Assembly: GCA_964632485.1 (NCBI GenBank)
Contig: CAZWDO010000005.1
Coordinates: 187,882 to 251,881 of the forward strand
DNA length: 64,000 nucleotides
Direction of reading: 5' to 3'
Origin: CAZWDO01 sp964632485 [NCBI: uncultured bacterium]
GTDB taxonomy: Bacteria > JAGOEH01
The position numbers and the translations under genes were made by a program. This document shows, piece by piece, positions 35,854 through 45,281 of this stretch. The notes beneath the pieces were generated by a model. That model searched no databases, was not told the origin of the DNA, and saw only the letters and a list, made by a program, of their open reading frames with translations. Every line of letters starts with the position of its first letter. The first letter of the stretch is position 1.

Positions 35854-38701
35854 GGGAATCTCCTTTGTGAAAATATGTTTCATAAATAGTAATGATCGCG
35901 GGCAAAACTAAAAGCGAGCTCAGAAAACATGAACCGACTCCGAAGGTGAGCAGTTTACCCATGCCCGCCAATCCGCGATGAGTCGCCAATGCCATGGAAC
36001 CGAATCCAATCGCAGTCGTCAGTGAGGTTAATAGAATCGCCCGGCCGGTATGATGGATCACAACGGGAAACGAAAGCCGCCCTTCAAGGCGGTAACGATG
36101 CAAAATATGAACACCGTCATCGATACCAATCCCTAAAATCAGGGGTAAGGTCAATAGATTATTATAATCGAATTTCAGACCTGCCAGGGCCATCAGGCCC
36201 AACATCCATAAAGCGCCGACTGAAATCGGAACCAATGCCAGAAGCATATATTTCCAGGAACGGAAATCAATGAGCAGCAGAAAAATTATCGCAATAAAAC
36301 TTAATATAAAGGCCAACTCTCCTTTTTCCTTGATTAAATCAATAAAAATCAAGGTAATAATCGGATAGCCGGTTACTTTAGGAGAAATTTCGGACAACCG
36401 CGCATTAATCTGACGGAGAAAAATCTCATCCCAGACATTCGCTCGCGGGTACACAAGCACTAAAAACGTCGAATCCTCAACATTCATATATCGGTCAAGG
36501 ATAGTGGCCGGCAATGAGTCCAATGTGATGGGAGAAGGGTTGGACATTCTCCATAACCGAGTATGCATCACTGGAAAAAGAATTGTCTGGTACCGTGTCA
36601 ATAGTTCCGTCAACGAGGAAGTTGATCTCATTTTTTGGATCAGTTGCAATACTTTACTATCCTCATCTTTCTTTCCGACAATCTCATCGCATTTTCGAAC
36701 AATTTTATTGGTTTCCCCTTTAGCTGAAATTGAGAGTTCGCCAATTTCCACAATATTATTATGAAGACGTTCCAATTCAGATATAATCGTCTCGACATCG
36801 GCTTCTATAATTGGCGTTGGCGCGCTCTGAGCGGCCAAAATCAGGCGGAACTGTTCCAGCAAGAGTCGATTGGCGGCCTGGGTTTGCGCGCTGGGAAGGA
36901 ATTCGGTAATCGCGTCCAATCCGCTGACCAGACCCGTTTTTTTGCCATCTTTTTTCACCTGTTCCACTTTTGAACGGCAGGAGTCCAGATCACGGGCTGT
37001 AAAAAGGATAAAATCAGGCGCCATTTCAAACTTGTCCAGAATTTTGTTTTGCGTAACAACCGCCGGCATCTCTTTCGGTTCCGTCTCAAGATAGTTGTAC
37101 TCGAATTTTAATTTGGCGGCGCCCCAAACGGACAAGACCAGGGTGAGGGCTGTTACAATTAGTACCAATCTGGCATTCCGCGGACGAATAATCCACTCCC
37201 CCACCCGTTCAAGATATGAAAAACTCAGAAAACGACCCAATGGATGCCAAATCCGGCGTAATAAGCTACGAGAATCCCCTGACGAAACAACGGCTCCTTT
37301 TTCATTTTTGCTCCAAAGCATCAATGCGGGCAACAGGATCAGCATCAACACCAGAGTTATCAAAATGCCCGAACCGATCGCAATTCCCATTTCGCTCATA
37401 GCCCGAAACCCTGCCAAAATTAAAGAAAAAAATACAGCCGCCGTCGTCGTGGCACCGGTTATAATTCCATTACCGCTTTTCAAGTACATGGCGCGGATCG
37501 ATTGCGCCCGACCCAATCCCTCATTCCGGTTATTATTGTAACCCGTGATCACATGGATCCCAAAATCAATGCCCAATCCAATCAGAATCAAGCCGAACGA
37601 CGCGGACATCATGTTCAGATATTTCAAGGATAAAGCAATGAAACCGCTGGTCCATATAAACGCAACAACCAGCGCGACAATCGCCATTAACGGATATTTC
37701 CAGGAACCAAACGACCCAACAATTAAAATCAAAATCAAAAAAAGCGCGATTAGCGAAGACCAGCCCATATCATTAAGCGTCGTCTCCATCTCTTCATAAC
37801 CCAATACCGGCAACCCCGTCGCCCCTACAGTAAGTTCCGGGTTCTCTGCTTGATACTCATTCAGCTTTAAATTGATTTTCTCACCCAGAATCAACATGTT
37901 ATCCCAATCATCCATACGGACCGCCGGTTGCAGCATCAAGATCAGCATTGTATTATCCGGGGACAGGAAATATTCTTCACCGCTGATAAAAGCGTCAATT
38001 GCCTCATGGGTGGCCACACTATCCCCGCCTTGAGTCAGAAGCGCCAGACTCCGAAGAAGCTGGCGAACACCCTCCAGAGATTCAACAGCCTGGCGTTCTC
38101 CATCCAACTCGGTCATTTTTTCCTGGTCTTCCACATATTCTCTTTCAAAATTATCGTTCATACCAACCAGCAATTCCGGCAAATGGAGAGAATGAAACAT
38201 TTTTAGCGAAGATTCCAGATCCCGGGTCTTCTGAATCATCAAACCATGATCCAAAAAAAATTCCTTGTCAATGCGATAATCGATCCGCTGAACCAACGGA
38301 ATGGAATCATAAATCACCCCGGGCACAGGCTCATCTCCAGAAAAAATACGCCATCTCAAGCTTAACGATAAATCCTGATTCGGCTGGGGATAAACATGAA
38401 CCAAAGATTTCAGCTTCCCAGCCAATTCATTGGCCGACTGGCGCAAACGGGGCAAATTCTTAGTGGAATCCTCAAGGGTGATCATAACCGTTGAAGCCGA
38501 TGGGTAGTTCCGGGCGATTTTATCATATTCCTCAACCTGGGGAATCCCCTTGGGCAACATGTCGGAAAACTGATTTTTCATACTCAGTTTTGACGCTTGA
38601 TATCCCATAAAAAGCGTCATCAAAATGCCTATTATAACCAGACGGCGGGCATACCGTTCGACAAACACTCCCACTCCATTCAATAATCGATGATTACTCA
38701 T
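35846..38701 (-). CDS. MMPL/RND-superfamily lipid-type exporter
   Basis: A 951-residue inner-membrane transporter of the RND superfamily, MMPL/HpnN branch. It has two repeats: a helix near residues 20-40, a periplasmic loop (about 45-310) and five helices (about 315-465), then the same order again (helix about 512-535, loop to about 775, helices 780-940). Membrane motifs GLGIDFGIHVITGYN and GIGIDDGVHILHRYR carry the conserved Asp-rich proton relay. These proteins move lipids or lipid-like molecules with the proton gradient. It overlaps the TetR-type gene by 8 bases. Confidence 0.9.
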   Translation of the reverse strand: MSNHRLLNGVGVFVERYARRLVIIGILMTLFMGYQASKLSMKNQFSDMLPKGIPQVEEYDKIARNYPSASTVMITLEDSTKNLPRLRQSANELAGKLKSLVHVYPQPNQDLSLSLRWRIFSGDEPVPGVIYDSIPLVQRIDYRIDKEFFLDHGLMIQKTRDLESSLKMFHSLHLPELLVGMNDNFEREYVEDQEKMTELDGERQAVESLEGVRQLLRSLALLTQGGDSVATHEAIDAFISGEEYFLSPDNTMLILMLQPAVRMDDWDNMLILGEKINLKLNEYQAENPELTVGATGLPVLGYEEMETTLNDMGWSSLIALFLILILIVGSFGSWKYPLMAIVALVVAFIWTSGFIALSLKYLNMMSASFGLILIGLGIDFGIHVITGYNNNRNEGLGRAQSIRAMYLKSGNGIITGATTTAAVFFSLILAGFRAMSEMGIAIGSGILITLVLMLILLPALMLWSKNEKGAVVSSGDSRSLLRRIWHPLGRFLSFSYLERVGEWIIRPRNARLVLIVTALTLVLSVWGAAKLKFEYNYLETEPKEMPAVVTQNKILDKFEMAPDFILFTARDLDSCRSKVEQVKKDGKKTGLVSGLDAITEFLPSAQTQAANRLLLEQFRLILAAQSAPTPIIEADVETIISELERLHNNIVEIGELSISAKGETNKIVRKCDEIVGKKDEDSKVLQLIQKMRSTSSLTELLTRYQTILFPVMHTRLWRMSNPSPITLDSLPATILDRYMNVEDSTFLVLVYPRANVWDEIFLRQINARLSEISPKVTGYPIITLIFIDLIKEKGELAFILSFIAIIFLLLIDFRSWKYMLLALVPISVGALWMLGLMALAGLKFDYNNLLTLPLILGIGIDDGVHILHRYRLEGRLSFPVVIHHTGRAILLTSLTTAIGFGSMALATHRGLAGMGKLLTFGVGSCFLSSLLVLPAIITIYETYFHKGDSHA

Positions 38702-39293
38702 GGCTCTCCTCTTTCAGATAACGTTGGATTATAATTTGTTTCATATTTTGAAAATGAGGCCTGATTTTATCGGGGTAAAGCAGCATGTGCAATTGCAGAC
38801 CATCCAGAGTTCCTGCGAGAAATACGGCCTCGGCTTCGGGATTGCGCACTCCCAGTTCCTGCAATAAATCGGTAAAAACTTTAAGCAATTCGTTGTATAA
38901 ATTGTGGAATTCTTTCCGAAACTGCTCGATCACCTGGGGTTGCATAAATACATAGAAATAGAGACGCCAAAACTCATAGTTATTCTCCAATTCATCAAAA
39001 TTCATATCAATCAGATAACGGAACCGGCTGTGCGTATCCGGGAATTGACGATGCCTGCTGATGAATTCGCTAAACACGGTGAAGATGTCAGTAAGGATGG
39101 CACGTAGCAAATCTTCCTTACTCGCGAAATAATTATAGAGCAGACCTTTGGAAACTCCAGCCCCCTGGGCGATCTGGGCAATGGTCGTCAGAGCATAACC
39201 CTGTTCGGCGAATAGCGAAACCGCTGCCTGCATAATAGTTTCCCGACTCTTTTGTCTGATTTGTTGGTTGGCTTCCTGACTACGAGGCGACAT
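38694..39293 (-). CDS. TetR-family transcriptional repressor
   Basis: A 199-residue regulator. The N-terminal DNA-binding domain (about 15-65) has ETIMQAAVSLFAEQGYALTTIAQIAQGAGVSKGLLYNYFASKEDLL, a standard TetR helix-turn-helix. The C-terminal ligand domain is variable. The frame opens at 39350, but ATG at 39293 has AGGAG about 7 bases upstream and lies after the operator and promoter. It is the first gene of the RND/LolA/barrel operon and likely represses it, itself included, through the palindrome at 39317-39334. The inducing ligand is unknown. Confidence 0.92.
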   Translation of the reverse strand: MSPRSQEANQQIRQKSRETIMQAAVSLFAEQGYALTTIAQIAQGAGVSKGLLYNYFASKEDLLRAILTDIFTVFSEFISRHRQFPDTHSRFRYLIDMNFDELENNYEFWRLYFYVFMQPQVIEQFRKEFHNLYNELLKVFTDLLQELGVRNPEAEAVFLAGTLDGLQLHMLLYPDKIRPHFQNMKQIIIQRYLKEESHE

Positions 39294-39316
39294 ATTAAGG
39301 CTCCTGTCGAAATTTA

Positions 39317-39334
39317 TGAATGACCAGTCATTCA
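39317..39334. promoter_or_regulatory. TetR operator palindrome
   Basis: TGAATGACCAGTCATTCA: two perfect 8-base arms around a 2-base centre. It lies just downstream of the -10 box of the tetR promoter, at the expected transcription start, which is the classic place for autorepression. The sequence resembles known TetR-family operators. Confidence 0.82.
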
Positions 39335-39340
39335 ACCATA

Positions 39341-39368
39341 AATATATCAACTTTTTTTCCTATGTCAA
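39341..39368 (-). promoter_or_regulatory. Sigma-70-type promoter of the tetR-RND operon
   Basis: Minus-strand TTGACA (39368-39363), 16-base spacer and TATATT (39346-39341), directly followed by the TetR palindrome. It drives the leftward tetR, RND, LolA-like and barrel genes. Confidence 0.7.
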
Positions 39369-39599
39369 GTCCTTTTTAAAATTATTTTAAAATTGATAGC
39401 CGACACAAAATAATTGATAAAAGCCTAAAATAGGGCATTTACACGAGAATTGATATTGTAAACAAGCTTTCAAATCAGTCAATCAATATTTTGAAATTCA
39501 CTAACAGGCCGTCCAAAATTCAGTCCGTGAAAATCCATGTTCAATACAATGAGTAAGACAGATACTTTCTGGGATAACTTTGAGGAAAAGTTTTTCACT

Positions 39600-39628
39600 T
39601 GACTTTTAAATAGTAATTTTATATAATA
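39600..39628 (+). promoter_or_regulatory. Consensus sigma-70 promoter of the defence island
   Basis: TTGACT (39600-39605), exactly 17 bases, TATAAT (39623-39628). It points into the defence island and is the best promoter match in the 39351-39936 gap. It would give a leader of about 300 bases before the methyltransferase start at 39937. An 11-codon frame (MDKLLYVKVNN) begins at 39636 right at the expected transcript start, without a ribosome binding site. No other gene is supported in this gap. Confidence 0.6.
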
Positions 39629-39777
39629 TTAATCATGGACAAATTATTGTATGTAAAGGTAAACAACTGAAGAGAATAGGACTGGATGATTAAAAAATAT
39701 CAGAAATAATTGAAACTCAAGCAATATAGCCCCTAAACCGTCCGATCCTATACTCACTGTTTCAACCTTTGTAATAC

Positions 39778-39805
39778 TGTCCAACATCGCTACGCTTGTT
39801 GGACA
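39778..39805. repeat. Perfect 9-base inverted repeat in the island leader
   Basis: TGTCCAACA (39778-39786), a 10-base loop, then TGTTGGACA (39797-39805). In RNA this makes a stable hairpin inside the leader of the defence operon. A run of seven T follows only about 13 bases later, so it is not a standard terminator; it could be an operator, an attenuator or a processing site. Confidence 0.6.
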
Positions 39806-39936
39806 ATGGGAGGCTACAATTTTTTTGCTAATATACAATCGTGAACAGAAAGAAGTATATACTTGCCCATTAAGAATGCCCAACATACATGTAGGTTATA
39901 TAAGAAAAAACTTAGGGTAAAGAAATAGTTATAACT

Positions 39937-41019
39937 ATGGATACAGCAAATAAAATTAAGACTAAATTGAGAGTAAGCGCGGTGGATTTGTTTTGCGGTG
40001 CCGGAGGATTGACCCGTGGGCTCGAAAAATCGGGTATTGCCGTCAATCTTGGTATCGACATTGATCCGGCCTGTGAATACCCATATTCAGCAAACAATAC
40101 CGCCAGCTTTCTCCTGAAATCTGTCAATGATGTAAACGCCTCCGAACTGCTGGACGCATACAAAGATTCCCAATTGAAGTTACTGGCAGGTTGCGCGCCT
40201 TGCCAGACATTTTCTTCATATAACCAAAAGGCTGATTCATCGGATAAACGCTGGTGGCTGCTCCTGCAATTTTCACGTTTGATTCGAGAGACTGAGCCTG
40301 AACTGGTGACCATGGAAAACGTTCCAGGGTTGATGGATCAGGATGTTTTCAAGGAATTCGTTGCCGATTTGAAAGCTCGGGACTATCACGTCGATTACAA
40401 AATCGTAAATTGCGCCGAATACGGTTTGCCCCAACAGCGGAACCGTTTGGTATTGCTCGCTTCGCAATTAGGGCCGATCAAGTTGCTCAGCCCGAAGGAA
40501 TTCAAGAGAAAAACCAAAACCGTCAAGGAGGCCATCGGGAAGCTGCCTGCAATCGAAGCGGGAGCTATCGACTCGAAAGACCCACTGCACCAAAGCTCCA
40601 GCCTTTCCGAAACCAACTATCAGCGCATACTCGTTTCCAAACCGGGTGGAACATGGAGAGATTGGCCAGAGAAGCTCGTGGCTGATTGTCACAAGAAAAT
40701 AAGCGGAAAGACCTACCCGAGTGTCTATGGACGTATGAGTTGGGACGAACCAGCTCCAACCATAACAACTCAGTTTTTCGGCTTCGGTAATGGAAGGTTC
40801 GGACATCCCGAACAGAACAGAGCAATTTCACTGCGCGAAGGCGCGATACTCCAGAGTTTCCCCAAAAAATACAAATTCACGGCTCCCGGTGAGCCAATAA
40901 GCAAGAAGGCACTCGGTCGCCTTATAGGAAACGCCGTTCCCGTCAAACTCGGGGAACTCATCGGTAAAAGTATTTTGAAACATGTGTCGATATACGAAGC
41001 CACTGTTAGTAAGCTTTAG
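39937..41019 (+). CDS. DNA C5-cytosine methyltransferase (DISARM-associated)
   Basis: A 360-residue DNA (cytosine-5) methyltransferase. Motif I is VDLFCGAGGLTRGLEKSG (16-33), the catalytic motif IV is GCAPCQTFSSY with C89, motif VI is MENVPGL (126-132), motif VIII is QQRNRLVLLAS, and motifs IX-X are REGAILQSFPKKYKF and RLIGNAVPVKL. All are intact, so the enzyme should be active. In class 2 DISARM a C5 methyltransferase (DrmMII) marks host DNA; here one precedes class 1 core genes. Its stop codon directly abuts the drmD start. The vsr gene at the far end fits a C5 methylation system. The recognition site cannot be read from sequence. Confidence 0.9.
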   Translation: MDTANKIKTKLRVSAVDLFCGAGGLTRGLEKSGIAVNLGIDIDPACEYPYSANNTASFLLKSVNDVNASELLDAYKDSQLKLLAGCAPCQTFSSYNQKADSSDKRWWLLLQFSRLIRETEPELVTMENVPGLMDQDVFKEFVADLKARDYHVDYKIVNCAEYGLPQQRNRLVLLASQLGPIKLLSPKEFKRKTKTVKEAIGKLPAIEAGAIDSKDPLHQSSSLSETNYQRILVSKPGGTWRDWPEKLVADCHKKISGKTYPSVYGRMSWDEPAPTITTQFFGFGNGRFGHPEQNRAISLREGAILQSFPKKYKFTAPGEPISKKALGRLIGNAVPVKLGELIGKSILKHVSIYEATVSKL

Positions 41020-44000
41020 ATGAAAGGCTCCATGAGAAACACTATCGATTGTTCCAAAAAATACATATCCATTGCCACTGCGACTCCCGAACCCGGACAA
41101 CTCGTCGAGGTTCGAAGACGCCAGTGGGTTGTCAGTGACGTTCAGGGACAATCCTTCGAATCCAACGGTGATCAGCAACATTTGGTGACCTTGTCCTCAT
41201 TGGACGAGGACGCTCTGGGTGAAGAACTTCAGGTGGTCTGGCAGATAGAACCCGGAGCCCAGGTTCTCGAAAAGGCCGGAATGCCTCGAATTACCGGGAT
41301 CGACTCGGAAGACAAATCGAATGCCTTTTTGGATGCCGTCCGTTGGGGTGCGGTGACGAATGCCGATAGATCCTTCCTGCAGGCCCCGTTCCGGAGTGGA
41401 ATAACCATAGAAGATTACCAGCTCGACCCATTGGTGCGAGCTATCGACATGGCGCGTGTCAATCTGCTTATAGCGGACGATGTCGGTCTGGGTAAAACCA
41501 TCGAAGCTGGTCTCGTCGTACAGGAACTCCTTGTTCGACACCGAGCGAGAACGGTTTTTATTGTGTGTCCGGCATCTCTACTGGTCAAATGGCAGGTCGA
41601 GATGTGGGAAAAATTCGGGTTGGAATTCCGAATTGTCGATACCGATTACATCAAACAGTTGCGCCGTGAACGCGGCATACACGCCAACCCCTGGACTTCA
41701 TTCCCAAGGCTCATCACTTCCATGGATTGGATGAAGTGTGATGAGGGGCTCCGACTTGTCAAGGATTGCCTGCCGCCGACCATCACCTATCCGAGAAAGT
41801 TTGACATTCTGATCATCGACGAAGCACACAATGTCGCGCCTTCGACCGCCGCGAAATATGCCATCGAAAGCCAGAGAACCCGTTTGATTAGGACTATCGC
41901 TCCGCATTTCGAACATAGGTTGTTTTTGAGTGCCACTCCGCACAATGGCTATCAGGAGTCCTTCACCTCATTGTTGGAACTGCTGGATGACCAGCGGTTC
42001 GCCCGATCCGTCATGCCGGATGAGAAACAGTTGCAGCGAGTGATGGTCAGACGTCTCAAGACCGATCTGGTCGATGCGGACGGGGACTCCTTGTATCCCA
42101 AAAGAAGGCTGATGCCTTTGGAAGTCGATTACTCGGATGAGGAACGCGAGATACACGATCTACTGAGACAATTCACGGCCGCTCGTGCTCATAGCATCAA
42201 AGGCAGTTCCTTCGAATACGGCTCCGACTTCGTCCACAAGCTTTTGAAAAAGAGGCTTTTCTCTTCCCCTATGGCTTTTGCCGGAACGCTGGCCAAGCAC
42301 CGGGAGAGTTTAGAACGGCCCAGATCGAAACAAAAGATCGGTGTCATGGACGACAAAATCCTCAAAAAAGCCATCCTGAAGGCGGAAGAGGATTTTGCCA
42401 ATGATCAGCTTTATGAAGATGCCCAATACGAAGCGGTGGAAGCTGCCGGTGAATTGTCGCCTCCGCTTGATCAGGAACAACGGCAGATGCTCGACAGACT
42501 GACAGCATGGGCCGAAAAGTCGAAAAACCGGGTGGATGCCAAAGCGACGGCCATCGTCGATTGGCTTGAAATACATTTGAAAACCGACGGCGAGTGGAAC
42601 GGGAAACGGGTGATCCTTTTCACCGAGTTCAGGGCGACGCATGTCTGGATGGAACAAATCCTGACCACTCATGGCTTCGGTGGAGAACACATGATGCTGA
42701 TGCATGGCGGTGTCGACCAGAAAGATCGTGAAAAGATCAAGGCCGCCTTTCAGGCCCATCCGGATATTTCACCCGTCAGAATACTGTTAGCCACCGATGC
42801 GGCCTCCGAAGGGATCGACCTGCAAAACTACTGTAATTACATGATTCATATCGAAATCCCGTGGAACCCGAATGTCATGGAACAGCGGAACGGTCGAATC
42901 GATCGACACGGGCAAAAAGAATCCGAGGTGTTTATCTGGCATCCGGTTGGAAAAGGTTTTGAATCGAACAAATCCATCCATTCGAAAAAAGTCGGGCAGA
43001 TAGAAGGCGACCACGAATATTTGATGAGAGCGGTGCTCAAGATCGATACCATCCGGGAAGATCTCGGAAGCGTCGGTCCGGTCATCGCCCAGCAAATAGA
43101 AGAAGCCATGCTGGGCAAAAGAACGGTTCTCGATACCGCCGATGCAGAAGGCAAGGCCGCGAAGGCCAGAAAATATGTATCTGCCGAGCGTCGACTTCAG
43201 GAAAAGATAGGCAAGTTGCATGAAAGGCTCATGGAGGCGAAAACCGACTTCCATCTTTCTTCCGAGCATATTTACAGAGCCGTTTCCATCGCGTTGGAAC
43301 TCGCGGAAAAGCCACCGCTGAAACAGGCCTCTCTGTCCGGAACATCTTATGGCAGCGTTTTTAAGGTTCCAGTTCTGCCCGGTTCGTGGGGACGCGCCGC
43401 GGCTGGGCTGGAGCATCCACACACGGGTGAAAGGAGGCCGATAACCTTCGATCACGAAGTTGCCAAAGGCCGCGATGATGTTGTCTTGGCCCACCTGAAT
43501 CATCGACTGGTCCAGATGTGTCTTCGACTCTTGCGGGAAGAACTCTGGAAACTGGATGACGTGAAAAAACTTCACCGGGTGAGTGTCAAGGCCGTTTCCG
43601 ACAAGGAACTGGAAACGCCTGCCGTGCTTGTCTGGTCCCGTCTGGTCATCACCGGAGGTGACCATCACCGCTTGCACGAAGAGATAACGATCTCGGGTGG
43701 TGAACTCAAACACACCGGGTTTTCGAGAATTCCCCAACAAGGCCGACTGCAGGATTTGTTGGACAAGGCTGTGACGTTCGAACCGAAAGGCGGTCTTCTG
43801 GATATCCTGACCGAGCGCTTCGAAAAACAGGAGAGCTCCATTCGTGCCACGATGGAAGCCCGTTCGAAAGACAGACTTCGTTTCCTTGAAAACACGTTAG
43901 CGCGTCGTAGGGATGGCGAGATAACCGATTTGACGAACGTCCTCAATGAACTCGAGAAAACGATAAAGAATGAACTTAAAGATGATGGTCTCCCTAAACA

Positions 44001-44241
44001 AATGGTTCTTTCCGGGTTCGAGCCCGAGGAGCGTAACCAGATTAGCAAGGACATAGAAGCCCTGAAAATGAGGCTGTCGAGAATTCCCGAAGAGCGGGAA
44101 ATGGAAAAAGCAGCGATAGAGAAACGTTACGCAGGATTGACCGACCGAACCTTCCCGATAGCCGTGGTCTTTCTAGTTCCAGGAAAAATACTCGAGGATA
44201 AAAGCGGAAGATTTGAGGTTGAGGTAGGAGGCGCGTCATGA
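41020..44241 (+). CDS. drmD: DrmD, SNF2-type helicase of class 1 DISARM
   Basis: A 1073-residue SNF2/RapA-like superfamily 2 helicase, the class 1 DISARM hallmark. Walker A is DDVGLGKTIEA (about 152-162), the DEAH box is IDEAHNVAP (about 266), motif III is LFLSATPHNG, and motifs V/VI are ATDAASEGIDLQNY and MEQRNGRIDRHGQ (about 620-632). A long C-terminal region with coiled-coil segments (about 930-1040) follows. Length and motifs match DrmD. It could start at 41020 or at the ATG at 41032 (AAAGG 4 bases before it). Its stop overlaps the RhuM-family start (ATGA). In the DISARM system it likely acts with DrmMI on incoming DNA. Confidence 0.88.
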   Translation: MKGSMRNTIDCSKKYISIATATPEPGQLVEVRRRQWVVSDVQGQSFESNGDQQHLVTLSSLDEDALGEELQVVWQIEPGAQVLEKAGMPRITGIDSEDKSNAFLDAVRWGAVTNADRSFLQAPFRSGITIEDYQLDPLVRAIDMARVNLLIADDVGLGKTIEAGLVVQELLVRHRARTVFIVCPASLLVKWQVEMWEKFGLEFRIVDTDYIKQLRRERGIHANPWTSFPRLITSMDWMKCDEGLRLVKDCLPPTITYPRKFDILIIDEAHNVAPSTAAKYAIESQRTRLIRTIAPHFEHRLFLSATPHNGYQESFTSLLELLDDQRFARSVMPDEKQLQRVMVRRLKTDLVDADGDSLYPKRRLMPLEVDYSDEEREIHDLLRQFTAARAHSIKGSSFEYGSDFVHKLLKKRLFSSPMAFAGTLAKHRESLERPRSKQKIGVMDDKILKKAILKAEEDFANDQLYEDAQYEAVEAAGELSPPLDQEQRQMLDRLTAWAEKSKNRVDAKATAIVDWLEIHLKTDGEWNGKRVILFTEFRATHVWMEQILTTHGFGGEHMMLMHGGVDQKDREKIKAAFQAHPDISPVRILLATDAASEGIDLQNYCNYMIHIEIPWNPNVMEQRNGRIDRHGQKESEVFIWHPVGKGFESNKSIHSKKVGQIEGDHEYLMRAVLKIDTIREDLGSVGPVIAQQIEEAMLGKRTVLDTADAEGKAAKARKYVSAERRLQEKIGKLHERLMEAKTDFHLSSEHIYRAVSIALELAEKPPLKQASLSGTSYGSVFKVPVLPGSWGRAAAGLEHPHTGERRPITFDHEVAKGRDDVVLAHLNHRLVQMCLRLLREELWKLDDVKKLHRVSVKAVSDKELETPAVLVWSRLVITGGDHHRLHEEITISGGELKHTGFSRIPQQGRLQDLLDKAVTFEPKGGLLDILTERFEKQESSIRATMEARSKDRLRFLENTLARRRDGEITDLTNVLNELEKTIKNELKDDGLPKQMVLSGFEPEERNQISKDIEALKMRLSRIPEEREMEKAAIEKRYAGLTDRTFPIAVVFLVPGKILEDKSGRFEVEVGGAS

Positions 44242-45281
44242 AAAACCGCTGTGAAATGAATCCGGCGCAAGGCACGCTGCTGGTTTATCGGGGCAATGAC
44301 GGGGCGATGAAACTGGAAGTCCGGCTTCAGAACGAGACCATCTGGCTGACCATCAATCAGATGGCGGAACTTTTCGGAGTCGATAAATCCGGTATCAGCA
44401 GACATTTGAAGAATATCTTCAAAAGTGCAGAATTGCTTAGAGAGGCAACCGTTGCAAAATTTGCAACAGTTCAAAATGAAGGAAATCGCCATGTCGTCCG
44501 TGAACTGGAATACTACAACCTCGATGCCATTATTTCGGTCGGCTATCGCGTGAACAGTATTCGCGGTACTCAATTTCGTATCTGGGCAACGGAACGTCTC
44601 AAGGAATACATCGTCAAGGGTTTCGCCATGGACGACGAGCGGCTCAAAAACCCGGAAGGCGGTCGTTATTTCGAAGAATTGCTGGCGCGTATCCGGGACA
44701 TCCGCTCTTCGGAAAAGATATTTTGGCGCAAGGTGCTCGATATCTATGCCACCAGCATAGACTACGATCCGAATGCAGAGACTTCGAAGCTGTTTTTTAA
44801 ACAGGTACAAAACAAGATGCATTGGGCGGCGCATGGCCATACCGCCGCCGAACTGATTTACCAGCGCGCCGATTCCAGTCGGCCGAATATGGGAATCACC
44901 AATTATCCTGGCAACAAACTACTCAAACGAGATGTGGAAATTGGCAAAAACTATTTATCCGAAGAAGAATTGAATATCCTCAACCGCATCGTTACCGCCT
45001 ACCTTGAAGTGGCGGAAATCCAAGCGCTAAACCGGAATCCAATGACGATGCAGGACTGGATTGAACGACTTCATCAATTCCTGGCCATGACGGGCCGTGA
45101 ATTGTTGAGTCATGCGGGTCGCATCAGCAATGAAATGGCTATGCGAAAAGCGCATGAGGAGTATGAAAAATTCGGAAAGAAACTATTAGAAAAACCGACT
45201 GAAGTGGAAAAACATTTCATTGAGGCCGAAAAGGAGTTTAAACGAATCGAAGCTTCTAAAAGGAAAGGCCGCGACCAATGA
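44238..45281 (+). CDS. RhuM-family protein embedded in DISARM operon
   Basis: A 347-residue protein of the RhuM family, named after a Salmonella pathogenicity-island gene and often found in mobile islands. The N-terminal part holds the characteristic VRLQNETIWLTINQMAELFGVDKSGISRHLKNIF, a helix-turn-helix-like block, then YYNLDAIISVGYRVNSIRGTQFRIWATERLKEYI. The C-terminal part (about 140-330) is helical, with ANNxxK-like content and a charged end. Molecular function is not established; DNA binding is plausible. It overlaps both neighbours by 4 bases (ATGA on each side), so it is translated with drmD and drmMI although it is not a known DISARM component. Confidence 0.85.
   Translation: MKNRCEMNPAQGTLLVYRGNDGAMKLEVRLQNETIWLTINQMAELFGVDKSGISRHLKNIFKSAELLREATVAKFATVQNEGNRHVVRELEYYNLDAIISVGYRVNSIRGTQFRIWATERLKEYIVKGFAMDDERLKNPEGGRYFEELLARIRDIRSSEKIFWRKVLDIYATSIDYDPNAETSKLFFKQVQNKMHWAAHGHTAAELIYQRADSSRPNMGITNYPGNKLLKRDVEIGKNYLSEEELNILNRIVTAYLEVAEIQALNRNPMTMQDWIERLHQFLAMTGRELLSHAGRISNEMAMRKAHEEYEKFGKKLLEKPTEVEKHFIEAEKEFKRIEASKRKGRDQ

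Noticed and set aside
39778-39830. Rho-independent terminator before the island
   Set aside because: The hairpin is only 9 base pairs with mixed composition, and the T-run begins about 13 bases after it, too far for a standard terminator.
39644-39886. Minus-strand frame of 80 codons in the gap before the island
   Set aside because: Low-complexity hydrophobic translation without family likeness. It runs against the island promoter and across the hairpin, so it is probably chance.
39300-39940. tRNA-linked integration site or integrase at the island boundary
   Set aside because: No tRNA-like fold, integrase or duplicated attachment core was visible at either edge.
42787-43740. Minus-strand open frame (317 codons) opposite drmD
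   Set aside because: Antisense shadow of the conserved helicase gene; no domain, ribosome binding site or partner.
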